This document shows, in pieces, positions 43,421 through 51,388 of a stretch of DNA of 64,000 nt. The stretch lies in the NCBI RefSeq assembly GCF_003010955.1, contig NZ_PGGO01000018.1:1-64000 (forward strand), written 5' to 3'. The DNA is from Phyllobacterium brassicacearum (lineage in GTDB: Bacteria > Pseudomonadota > Alphaproteobacteria > Rhizobiales > Rhizobiaceae). How positions within the stretch are numbered: position 1 is the stretch's first letter; every line of letters starts with the position of its first letter. Made by a program: the position numbers and the translations under genes. The notes beneath the pieces were generated by a model that had not been told where the DNA came from, ran no database searches, and worked only from the letters and a program-made list of their open reading frames with translations.

Positions 43421-43840
43421 TCACGGGGAGAACTGTGCCCGCCATTCCTCCTCACTCAACTCGAACAGCTTCGTCGGCAATGGTGCTGGCCGGTGCATAA
43501 CCACCTGCTCGGAGCGGTCGATCAGGAAGCCGTGCATTTTTGCGATGAGCTCCAGCGCGCTGACAGCGGCCGCATATTTCCCATCTATCATTGCTTGCCG
43601 TTTGATCTCGAACAGGTCGCGGGTCAAGCCTTCAACAGTAACCATGGTCTTGGCCTGCACCTCGTTCTGCAATTCTGCTACCCTAGCCGCCACCTGAGTA
43701 TTTCTGAGCAGCTTCGCGGCATTCACCTCGGCGGAATTGCCCGTGGCGCGATAGGCCCTGCTGTAAGCACGCGAGGCCGGGCCGCCCTGAACAACGGCCT
43801 GTGCGAACGCCTCCCACTTGAGGTTTGACAGTGCTGGCAT
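43421..43840 (-). CDS. phage terminase small subunit-like protein (prophage remnant)
   Basis: A 139-residue protein from ATG 43840 (MPALSNLKWEAFAQAVVQGG), or 5 residues longer from ATG 43855. KWEAFAQAVVQGGPASRAYSRAY, then NAAKLLRNTQVAARVAEL, is the HTH-containing N-terminal signature of Terminase_2 small subunits, which recognise phage packaging sites. The rest is helical, ending LFELSEEEWRAQFSP. No large terminase subunit, portal or capsid gene is near, so it is an orphan remnant. Its position 300 bases from tRNA-Ser suggests an old prophage. Confidence 0.75.
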   Translation of the reverse strand: MPALSNLKWEAFAQAVVQGGPASRAYSRAYRATGNSAEVNAAKLLRNTQVAARVAELQNEVQAKTMVTVEGLTRDLFEIKRQAMIDGKYAAAVSALELIAKMHGFLIDRSEQVVMHRPAPLPTKLFELSEEEWRAQFSP

Positions 43841-43855
43841 GGAAAAGATTACCAT

Positions 43856-44192
43856 TTTCCGCGCAGTCGTCTAAAGCAAATACTGAGGCTTCGGAAGGGA
43901 CGCGCTGTCGATAGGACGGTCGCGTTGTTAATAACATCAAAAATTCTTATGAATTCTTCCGGCCGCAACCATCAAGTATGTCCACGTCAGGCGTACGGCG
44001 TGTAAAGACTACGATCGTTGTCACAGTGTTATGGCGGTTTAAATGTCTTTAAGGTCCATGAATGAACGGTATGCTCGCTTCTTAGATCATGGTTTTTTGC
44101 ACCTGAGCTGCCCCCATGCTTCTCGACGCATAGTTTTGGAGCTATGGCATGCACCACCTATCGTCCTTCTCTCGACGGTACGTGCGTTTTGA
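43856..44192. other. AT-rich intergenic region
   Basis: 337 bases between the terminase-like and glycosyltransferase-like genes, lower in GC than the core. No convincing coding frame, RNA or repeat was found. Confidence 0.4.
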
Positions 44193-44948
44193 TCAATGAG
44201 TTGTTGAGTCGAGCAATTTTGTTCGCTCGGATAGGAAACGGTCGATATTCGATTTCCCTTTTGTAGTCCAAAATGCAGCATCGGCTTGATACGAGTATCC
44301 CATGAGCTTCGCAGGGATGTCGAACGTCGAGAAGTCCCAAAAACGGCTAGTTGCAATCGTACAGATGTAGTGTGGCAGTATCTGATCAATATGATATCTG
44401 GGCCTACTTTTGAATGTCACTGCGAGACTACGTGCAAGAGTGTCAGCAAGACGCATTGAACCCGCAGAAGAATGAAAAAACACAGCAGATGCGAGTACCT
44501 TGCGAGTTGGGCGATTCATATGTGGGCGAAAGATAAATCCTCCACTATGCTTGAGAGAGGTTCGATCAAATAGCCCCCAAGGCGAAAAGTTCATTACCGC
44601 ATCAACGTCAATTATCAAAAGGCGGTCGATGCCTCTGGCGAGTATCGATGGTGCTAACAAAAAACGGGCCGAAGTGTAATAAATCGCGCGGTTGTTTACC
44701 GAAGCAGCAAGGGCGCATTGATCAACTGTATAAGTTAGCTTTACCCAAATAAGTTTTCTTTTCAGCTCTTCGGCCTTTTGGATGACCGCATCGGACGGTT
44801 CAAGAAGGTGTAGGTGCAGCGAATGTGTGCTTTCTATCCGCTCCATTGAACGGATCAGATCAATTGCGAATGTGTAAAAGTACGCATCATTACAGGCAGC
44901 CAAAATTAGGTCCGAACTCTCTGTTCGGGAGTCGGTAGATCGCCCCAT
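44193..44948 (-). CDS. putative glycosyltransferase
   Basis: A 251-residue protein. The N-terminal part LILAACNDAYFYTFAIDLIRSM and the central DRLLIIDVDAVMNFSPWGLF, with a DVDAV metal-binding motif, fit nucleotide-sugar-dependent GT-A glycosyltransferases (GT8/GT77-like layout). HIDQILPHYI and FWDFSTFDIPAKLMGY near the C terminus would form the acceptor side. Codon use is AT-rich. A GT fold is likely; the sugar and acceptor are unknown. A second frame upstream overlaps its start by 43 bases. Confidence 0.6.
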   Translation of the reverse strand: MGRSTDSRTESSDLILAACNDAYFYTFAIDLIRSMERIESTHSLHLHLLEPSDAVIQKAEELKRKLIWVKLTYTVDQCALAASVNNRAIYYTSARFLLAPSILARGIDRLLIIDVDAVMNFSPWGLFDRTSLKHSGGFIFRPHMNRPTRKVLASAVFFHSSAGSMRLADTLARSLAVTFKSRPRYHIDQILPHYICTIATSRFWDFSTFDIPAKLMGYSYQADAAFWTTKGKSNIDRFLSERTKLLDSTTH

Positions 44949-45358
44949 ATGCTGTTTGCAAACGCCGTGATTTCCGACTTGCCAAAAGTTGTCGATGTCA
45001 GTGCTCGTCGCGCATTCCTGCGAAGTAATAATTTAACTAGCGGGGAATGACGACTTGTGGCCTTGTCGACTATTCTCGTAATTATGGCCATCCAAGATGC
45101 AGCTTTCTTATGGCAAGCCTTAAAGGCGATAAAGAGATGGAAATCAAAGAAGGATGAGTAGGTCAGCTCCTTGGAAAGTTTAATAAAATTCACCACTGGC
45201 GAAGTCAAGGCTCGGCGCCTTGGAGCTTTGGGGATGCATCTAGCGGGATGCCTGCTCTTGGTGAACGCCTTCTCTTCAGACCTACCATAGTCACCATCAA
45301 GCATCCCCAGTCCACCGCGGATACAGCAGCGAGGTGGACTTCGATCTGCTTCAACCAC
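44906..45358 (-). CDS. hypothetical protein upstream of the glycosyltransferase
   Basis: A 150-codon frame with a basic N terminus (PRRRALTSPVVNFI) and helical middle (FFDFHLFIAFKACHKKAASW). It overlaps the glycosyltransferase start by 43 bases. No known family is recognised. It could be a real partner gene, a broken upstream part of the glycosyltransferase, or chance. The stretch to 45518 beyond it has no gene. Confidence 0.3.
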   Translation of the reverse strand: MVEADRSPPRCCIRGGLGMLDGDYGRSEEKAFTKSRHPARCIPKAPRRRALTSPVVNFIKLSKELTYSSFFDFHLFIAFKACHKKAASWMAIITRIVDKATSRHSPLVKLLLRRNARRALTSTTFGKSEITAFANSIWGDLPTPEQRVRT

Positions 45359-45518
45359 TTCCCTCCCTCACAGGGTCTCTGGCCCGCCTGCGCCGCCAGT
45401 CAGGTATGACTTCAGACCACAACCACAACAATGAGCTGACTGATCGACATCTAGAGTTCCGGGATAGGCTTGTCTCGACAACCAAATTTCCCGCCGGTCC
45501 CGCTATTCTTGGATTAAG

Positions 45519-46157
45519 TCAGCGGCACCAGTCCTTGACGCGCTCGCCTTTCCTGTTGACGAAGGCGATGTAGGGCTGTGGATTGGTGGAGTGGAATACA
45601 GCCACGTAATGCCCATACTTGGTGCGGCCCTTGGCGAGGTAGGAACCAGCGCCGTTCTTCGCGAAGTGCCCATCATCGACACTGTACATGTTCTTGCCGA
45701 TGGCAATGGTGCCGTTGTTGTAGATGCTCACCCCGTACAACGATCCTGTTGCCGTCGACTGGCAGGTCATCGACCAGTCGTTGTAGTTGGGCGCATAGGA
45801 TGGGGCTGGCGTTGGCTGCACGGGCGTGGGTGTTGGCGCATAGCTGAGCGGCGGCACGTATTGAGGCACCGCCGCTGTCGTCTGTGGTGGCTCATCGCCG
45901 GGTGTGATCACGGTCGAGAAGCCTTCGGCCGCGAGCTCGTTGGACTTGAGCCAGCTGATATTATCGTGCGGCGCGGTAATCATCTTGCCAATGATACTGT
46001 CGGGCGTACCGTAGCGCTTGAACTCGCGGGCGATGTTGGTGTTGTCGGCCTTGGCACTGTCGTCCTCGAACGACCGGTTGACGTTTGGGTAATAGCTGCC
46101 AAGCGAATGGACTGATTTGGGTTCCGGATAAAAGATTGAGGCCCAAGCTCCAAGCAC
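45519..46157 (-). pseudogene. N-terminally truncated periplasmic protein (COG3904-like)
   Basis: A 212-codon frame whose first half (FKRYGTPDSIIGKMITAPHDNISWLKSNEL) resembles the C-terminal half of COG3904 proteins, ClpP-like periplasmic proteins of Rhizobiales. The serine-protease-like upstream half and any signal peptide are missing. The second half is a Pro/Thr-rich linker (PTPTPVQPTPAP) and a small beta domain (GSLYGVSIYNNGTIAIG). It is probably a 5'-truncated remnant; expression is doubtful. Confidence 0.5.
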
Positions 46158-46282
46158 GGTCGCTTTTCCAGAAGATTCGCAATTTACCCACAGAGGCGTA
46201 CAATCATCACATCGTCGGGTACGTTAGAGGCCCATCGGCGCTTGAGAGATGAGATGTGCTCCCGCCAGAGGATGAGCACCTC

Positions 46283-46534
46283 ATGCCATTTTTCACGTTT
46301 GACCACGATTACACTCAAGAGGAACTGCGCATCTTGGGAAGGGCGCACCGTCGGGCTTGTCAATTCCTTGGCCGCGACCCGCTTCTGCATCCACTGGCTG
46401 AACGTGTCGCCCTCACGGTCATGATTTTCTTTGAGCGCGGTGAACGTGACTTTGGTCGACTGGCCGGCATGGCGGTCAAGCGCGAACTCTACTTGTTGAG
46501 TCTCGACACTAGCGATCCACACAAGCTGAATTGA
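46283..46534 (+). CDS. conserved hypothetical small protein
   Basis: An 83-residue protein starting MPFFTFDHDYTQEELRILG, with a helical body that includes ACQFLGRDPLLHPLAERVAL and MIFFERGERDFGRLAG. The pattern recurs in Rhizobiales genomes as an uncharacterised protein. Upstream ATG 46256 would add 9 residues, but no ribosome-binding site distinguishes them. Function unknown. Confidence 0.5.
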   Translation: MPFFTFDHDYTQEELRILGRAHRRACQFLGRDPLLHPLAERVALTVMIFFERGERDFGRLAGMAVKRELYLLSLDTSDPHKLN

Positions 46535-46563
46535 AGCACATGAGTGGCTCGAGGCTGGGGCTG

Positions 46564-46840
46564 TCATGCTGATATCTTCGCATACTGATCAAGTTCATCC
46601 TGGTACAACCGCTCAGCCATCCATTTATGGAGGAGGCCATCAATCTGGTTTTCCGGTACGCCCTCTGTAACGAAGCTTGTCTCTGCCTTCCTCTGGGCTT
46701 GATAGTGGATCTAGTGGGTATTCAGAAACATCTACCTCTCGCGTATGCGTAGGCACTAAACCAGGGGAGTGCAGCGGGTAATTAATTGGACTTAGGCCAC
46801 GACTAAACAATACTAGAATCATGACCGCCTGACGCTACGG
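46564..46840 (-). pseudogene. phage-gene tail, frameshifted copy
   Basis: On the minus strand one frame reads LVPTHTREVDVSEYPLDPLS and a neighbouring frame continues PENQIDGLLHKWMAERLYQ to a TGA at 46564. Joined, they parallel the C-terminal part of the LysR-fusion at 47.5-47.7 kb (LVSTHTHARDD... then SDALKRLMSGCLYQSDIDDW). This is a decayed homologue of a phage replication-type gene. Confidence 0.5.
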
Positions 46841-46879
46841 GTATATTCTGATCCGGCTAACCGCGAAGCGCGACCCCAG

Positions 46880-46980
46880 ACCCCCAATACCCCGCCTTTG
46901 CGGTGTGGCCTTGGGAGGAGTGGAGACAACACGACAGGGTCCCCACCCGCGGCTTCTTGCTCCTCCCCTTTTTGGCGCAC
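46880..46980 (+). ncRNA. candidate structured RNA or leader with terminator-like end
   Basis: A small hairpin (CCGC-CTTT-GCGG, about 46892-46903) is followed by a larger stem GGGAGGAG/CTCCTCCC (46913-46920 and 46960-46967), with an inner GGGT/ACCC hairpin, and then CTTTTT. It has the shape of an sRNA or attenuator with an anti-Shine-Dalgarno CUCCUCC strand. It lies upstream of the gene at 47018. There is no family match. Confidence 0.35.
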
Positions 46981-47017
46981 ATAGCGGGGACTGGGCGATT
47001 AAATCGGGGGTATCGAT

Positions 47018-47269
47018 ATGGTCAAGCAGGATTTAGATGAACCGGCGACACTGTATTTCCCGCCAAAGTCTGGCGAGGGTGTCGCGGCCGATCGCGAAAC
47101 GAAGCCCTTTGATGCCTTGCACAAGGCGCTTCTATTCGCCGTTGACGGGATTGAAGATCCTCGCAAGGATTTGACGTATATCGTGACGGGCTCGGGTTCA
47201 CGGTTTGGATGGGATGAAATCAAGGTTCTCTATGAACACGTCCTCATAGCACAAACGCAGAGCAAGTAG
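47018..47269 (+). CDS. hypothetical small protein
   Basis: An 83-residue soluble protein (MVKQDLDEPATLYFPPKSGE...), with GGGGG upstream at about 47006-47010. The middle, FDALHKALLFAVDGIEDPRKDLTYIV, is helical then beta. No family is recognised. It is preceded by the structured segment at 46.9 kb and converges on small minus-strand frames. Confidence 0.45.
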   Translation: MVKQDLDEPATLYFPPKSGEGVAADRETKPFDALHKALLFAVDGIEDPRKDLTYIVTGSGSRFGWDEIKVLYEHVLIAQTQSK

Positions 47270-47340
47270 GCGCCGTCATCATCTTTCCAGAGGACAACAC
47301 TCAGTTGGCGGAGATCAGGGAAATGGACAACGTTGCTCAT
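47230..47340 (-). CDS. possible micro-protein of phage origin
   Basis: A 36-codon frame starting MSNVVHFPDLRQLSVVLW with GGAGCGGGAAG upstream. The ribosome-binding site and its place after two small overlapping frames suggest a phage-type gene. It is too short for a firm call. Confidence 0.3.
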   Translation of the reverse strand: MSNVVHFPDLRQLSVVLWKDDDGAYLLCVCAMRTCS

Positions 47341-47497
47341 GCCACTTCCCGCTCCAACACGATGATTTGCCTCCACCCTTCGACCGTGGGATCTGATAGA
47401 CCGTTTCGAGCGCCGCACGCTTTATCAACGCCGGCATGGCATCGATGACGTTCAATGGCCTGTTCTCTCCCCAGGCAAGAAGATCAAGCTGTATCAT
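47315..47497 (-). CDS. small phage-like protein
   Basis: A 60-codon frame starting MIQLDLLAWGENRPLNVIDA. Its ATG overlaps the stop of the upstream fused gene by 4 bases (ATGA), a typical phage operon junction. The frame ends in a low-complexity Ser/Lys/Gly stretch, so its last part may be altered by a frameshift. Function unknown. Confidence 0.4.
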   Translation of the reverse strand: MIQLDLLAWGENRPLNVIDAMPALIKRAALETVYQIPRSKGGGKSSCWSGKWHEQRCPFP

Positions 47498-48412
47498 GCG
47501 ATGCCTCGCTCTTCCGCTTGCCAGTCGTCAATGTCGGATTGGTATAGGCATCCTGACATCAATCGTTTGAGCGCATCGCTCGTGCGGTGGGCGGGTATTC
47601 CCCTTCTTTGGAGAAACGATCGTCCCGCTTCGATACTGGACGGTTTGGAGAACGGCTCTTGAGGTTGGTCGTCTCTCGCGTGTGTATGCGTAGACACTAA
47701 CCCTTCTTTCTCCAAAGCCCGACTTTCATCTGACGGTGACGCTGAGTCTGAATATGAAGGTGATTGTGATTGTGAAGGTGATTGCTTTCCATCGGCTTTA
47801 GCCTGATCGATGAGCACGCGCGCCGAGACAAAGGAGTTCCATGATATGAATGGGCCTTCGTTGAGTTCTGCGGGACCAAGCTGCGAGCGGTCAGCGAAAG
47901 GATGGTCTTTTGGAACCGCGGCTATATACGGACTACTACTAAATATCTCGGTGCGAAATCCGGACCGGCGCCTCCGCGAGCCCGAAATCGATCTGTTGGG
48001 CAGCGGCCCACTCCTCGATTTTGACGGACAATCGCACAAGTAGAGTAACCTTCGTCTTGGGCCAGTCGATCCTGAAGCGAGCCAAAAGCTGAGGGATAAT
48101 GCTGATACCCAATGCCGGCATTGCTGCAACGCTTATTTGTCCTCCCTCACCTTGAGCCAGCCGTTCGGAAAAGGTGCGCAAAGCCTCCAACGAAACGTAC
48201 GCACGTTCAATCTCGTCAAGGAGCAATTGTGCCGTTGGAGTGGGAGTGATAAGGCCTTTGCGCCTTTCAAACAAAGAGACTCCAAGTTCATATTCCAACT
48301 TGTCGATCAACCTGCTCACCGCGGGCTGACTTCGTCCGAGGATTTCCGCCGCACCACTGATTGTCCCCGTCAACATGACCGATCTGAACGCCGCCAAGTA
48401 AAGAAAATTCAT
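47494..48412 (-). pseudogene. LysR-family regulator, frameshifted and fused to a phage-gene tail
   Basis: The start at 48412 opens a LysR HTH: FRSVMLTGTISGAAEILGRS, then QPAVSRLIDKLEYELGVSLF. The effector domain runs to APVRISHRDI and stops at about 47939. It continues in another frame (SGFRTEIFSSSPYIAAVPKD, then RSQLGPAELNEGPFISWNSF), consistent with one extra base near 47965-47975. After about residue 200 the LysR sequence ends abruptly and becomes a Ser/Gln-rich linker (KQSPSQSQSPSYSDSASPS) and a helical tail ending ERGIA, like phage replication (DUF1376-type) proteins. About 100 residues of the effector domain are missing, so the regulator is not functional. Confidence 0.7.
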
Positions 48413-48427
48413 TCCAGTCCAATCGCC

Positions 48428-48679
48428 TCAAGGTACCGTCATGCCGATTCTGAGTTTGGCAATCTGAAGAATCCGGTTTAACTCCATCAGTTTGTGTGCG
48501 AAGCGGCTCGAGCCGGCCCGCCGACGAAATGACTGCGGCATCATGTTAGCAAGAGGGCCGTAGCAATAGCTTTCGCAGACGGAGCTGGAAACCAATGCAA
48601 AGTGTGCATTTGGGGAGAACTCGACATTTTCTGCTGCGTACCCGATGCAATAATGCTCGCACGTATTCAGGTAATGCAT
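48428..48679 (-). pseudogene. possible gene fragment upstream of the LysR remnant
   Basis: An 83-codon frame (MHYLNTCEHYCIGYAAENVE...) ending SSRFAHKLMELNRILQIAKL. Composition is protein-like but no family is recognised. It may be a fragment left by the rearrangements around the LysR gene. The rest of 48413-48869 holds nothing else evident except the start region of the cyclodeaminase gene, with GAGAGA before its ATG. Confidence 0.25.
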
Positions 48680-48869
48680 TCTGGGAGACGTCTAACAAAC
48701 ATAAGCATCAGATCCCATTTTATCATCGTGATCACGTTTGTGTCGATCCTGACGGCCCAAGCTCAACATGTCCTACTTTTGAACATGCGCCTTCTATCTG
48801 AAGAGTGTCAAGCTTTCGGCCGCAAGCATATGGCGTTCGGCCTGAACTTAAAAAATAGAGAGATAATGC

Positions 48870-49862
48870 ATGAAAACGCTGCTGCTTAAAAAAGAGGAAG
48901 TTAGCAGATTAATCTGCGTTAGCGAAGTCATCTGTACGGTGGAAGAGGCATACAAAGCCTTTAACAGTGATCAGGTGGAACAACCTGACTATATTGGGAT
49001 ACATCTCCCCTCGCCTCGTGGGGAAATTGATTTCAAGGTTGGTTATGACAAAGCCAACGAAGTAATCTCCATGAAAGCGTCCTCTGGAGGGTTCATCAAC
49101 AACCCAACAGCACACGGCCTGCCTAGTGGCATGGGGACCATTTTGCTGCTTGATGCCAGGAGTTGTGCGTTAATTTGCGTTATGGATGGAAGTTTGATCA
49201 CGGGTCTCAGAACCGGAGCGTCTGGGGCCGTTTCCGTAAAAGCACTGGCAAGGAAAAATGCAAAAAAAATTACGTCGATCGGGACGGGAAATCAGGCAAG
49301 AATGCAAATCCGGATGATCAACGAGACTATGAAAATTGAAGAGATTCACGCATGGGACCGTAACCCGCATACGCTCTCCAAATACAAGACGGATATCGAA
49401 AGCGAATTTGGCATTCCTGTAATCATGGCAAACTCCAAAAAAGAAGCCGTTGAGCAGGCCGATATCTTGATTACGACGACCCGCGGAAAAGGGTCGCTTG
49501 TGGAACCAGAATGGGTGAAACCCGGTACACACATTGTTGCAATCGGTACAGATCAGCAAGGTAAACAAGAACTAGGTCCAGAGATTTTTAGGAATGCAAA
49601 AGTAGTCGTTGACTCAATTGCGCAGTGCACCGAAAAGGGCGAAACGTGGCATCCATTAAATAAAAATATCATCACAAAAGACGATATCCATGGAGAAATC
49701 GGCGAGATATTGCTGGGTAAAAAGCCAGGAAGAGAAAATGATGATGAAGTAACCATTTTCGACTCCACAGGAATGGCCATACAGGACAATGTAACGTCGA
49801 TCAAAATTTATCGAAATGCAATAGAAAGAGACATTGGAACTTTCTTCGAGTTCTTTGAATAA
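48870..49862 (+). CDS. ornithine cyclodeaminase/mu-crystallin family protein
   Basis: A 330-residue NAD(P)-dependent enzyme. [11 protein letters not shown] holds the substrate Lys, [20 protein letters not shown] the family signature, and [15 protein letters not shown] the dinucleotide-binding loop. Family members include ornithine cyclodeaminase, alanine dehydrogenase, EutC of ectoine breakdown, iminosuccinate reductase BhcD and pyrroline-2-carboxylate reductase. AT-rich codon use sets it apart from the core. The next gene, on the same strand after 180 bases, is a threonine dehydratase-like enzyme, so the two probably act in series. Confidence 0.85.
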   Translation: MKTLLLKKEEVSRLICVSEVICTVEEAYKAFNSDQVEQPDYIGIHLPSPRGEIDFKVGYDKANEVISMKASSGGFINNPTAHGLPSGMGTILLLDARSCALICVMDGSLITGLRTGASGAVSVKALARKNAKKITSIGTGNQARMQIRMINETMKIEEIHAWDRNPHTLSKYKTDIESEFGIPVIMANSKKEAVEQADILITTTRGKGSLVEPEWVKPGTHIVAIGTDQQGKQELGPEIFRNAKVVVDSIAQCTEKGETWHPLNKNIITKDDIHGEIGEILLGKKPGRENDDEVTIFDSTGMAIQDNVTSIKIYRNAIERDIGTFFEFFE

Positions 49863-50042
49863 TGATTTTAGAGACTTCGCACAGTAAAGTTGCTTTTAAA
49901 ATTCCCGCCAAGAGGGCCGTGCGTGTGCGGTACACTGCGAGCAAATGCGAGGATTGGTCCCAAAAATAAAATCAACATCGATCAAAGCTTCCTCTTATGT
50001 TCAGAGGAACGTAATTCTTGAAGTTGAAAGGCGACAGGGAAT

Positions 50043-51026
50043 ATGCGCAACTACCCAACAATGCAGGACATTCGGGAAGCCCAGAAAAGGCTGGCACCCC
50101 ACATCAGGCATACGCCGTTGTTGCGAGCAGAAAAAATAGAGGAAGCTGTTGGTTGTCAGCTATATCTTAAACCTGAAACCTTGCAAATTACTGGCGCGTT
50201 TAAAATTCGCGGCGCTCTCAACAAGGCACTTTCGCTCCCAAGAAAAGAGATCGCAAACGGCATCATTGCCTCTTCGTCGGGCAATCATGCCCAAGGGCTT
50301 TCTTATGCGGCAAGGATGCTGGGCGTAAAAGTGATATTGGTACTCCCGGTTACTACGCCAAAAATTAAAATTGCCAATACAAAAGCCCTTGGTGCAGAAG
50401 TCATTCTCTTTGATGGGGATACTGCTGCCAGATGGAAGAGGGTCTATGAAATCGCTGAAGAAAACAAATATGCGACTATTCACGGTTTTGAGGACCCCAT
50501 GGTAATGGCTGGCCAGGGAACAATAGGGTGCGAAATACTGGAGGACTTGGAAGATGTGGATACGGTCATTATTCCCGTCGGCGGCGGAGGCCTTATCTCG
50601 GGAATCGCGACGGCTATCAAGGAAACGAAACCATCAGTGCGCGTTATAGGCGCAGAACCTGCCTTAACACCGAAGTATTTTCACAGCCGGATAAATAAAG
50701 AACGTACGTCGTTTCCCTTAAAAGAAACCATTGCGGATGGCTTGAGAATAAGTGTTCCGGGTAGAAACCCGTATCCTATTATTGAAACGTATGTGGATGA
50801 GATTATTCTCGTTAACGACGAACATATCATCGCAGGTATGCGTACTCTTGCCAAAGATGCGAAATTGATCGCTGAACCGGCCGCCTCGATTGGTGTTGGT
50901 GCTTTGTTGGCCGGCTCCATAAAAGTCAAACCGGACGAAAAGGTTTGCGCGGTGTTGACTGGAGGGAACTGGGACTTATGCGACCTTGCTGAGATATACA
51001 AAGGCGCTGAGAGTAAAGAAAGATGA
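50043..51026 (+). CDS. threonine dehydratase-family PLP enzyme (EutB/BhcB-like)
   Basis: A 327-residue type II PLP enzyme. The PLP Lys is in TGAFKIRGALN (Lys54); SSSGNHAQGLSYAARM and VGGGGLISGIATAI are intact. Paired with an ornithine cyclodeaminase-family protein, it matches two known modules: EutB-EutC of ectoine degradation and BhcB-BhcD (hydroxyaspartate dehydratase and iminosuccinate reductase). The missing partners (EutDE, BhcA, BhcC) are not in the window, so the pathway is undecided. It shares the AT-rich codon use of the preceding gene and differs from the GC-rich paralogue at 7.4 kb. Confidence 0.85.
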   Translation: MRNYPTMQDIREAQKRLAPHIRHTPLLRAEKIEEAVGCQLYLKPETLQITGAFKIRGALNKALSLPRKEIANGIIASSSGNHAQGLSYAARMLGVKVILVLPVTTPKIKIANTKALGAEVILFDGDTAARWKRVYEIAEENKYATIHGFEDPMVMAGQGTIGCEILEDLEDVDTVIIPVGGGGLISGIATAIKETKPSVRVIGAEPALTPKYFHSRINKERTSFPLKETIADGLRISVPGRNPYPIIETYVDEIILVNDEHIIAGMRTLAKDAKLIAEPAASIGVGALLAGSIKVKPDEKVCAVLTGGNWDLCDLAEIYKGAESKER

Positions 51027-51388
51027 AGACTGGACAGATGGGCATGCGCTCGTGGTGACATGCCATGCCAGCGCGCCGGTCCGCCCGGTGCGCCATCTGA
51101 CACGAAAAGAGCCGCCCCATCGTCGACGGCTTCGCATCATGGCTAGTCAAGGAACGGATTCCCTAGGCAGAAGACTAAGCTTGCAGTCGCGGGCGTTAAG
51201 TAACACACCGTGCAAGAGGACTTATTTAATCTTCGATCTTCCGCCGATCCCTAGGCTGGTAGCCGCACTACTCGCTCTGCAAGTAGGGCGGTGTCGCAAC
51301 AATGCTGTACTGTGATTTTGGGCCTCTCGTTCGCTGAAAATCCGCTCTGATGCATCTAAATGGGACGAGTAGTAATCGCGAACCATGT
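51027..51388. other. intergenic region between convergent genes
   Basis: 362 bases with no convincing frame. GCGCCGG/CCGGTGCGC-like pairing near 51070-51095 could end transcription of the preceding pair. CCCTAGGC occurs twice (about 51162 and 51249). Confidence 0.35.

Noticed and set aside
43056..48500. Intact prophage
   Set aside because: Only a small terminase and decayed tails are present; there are no integrase, portal, capsid or tail genes.
48870..51026. Full ectoine utilisation cluster
   Set aside because: EutA, EutD and EutE partners and the usual regulator and transporter are not present, so eutBC names are not assigned.
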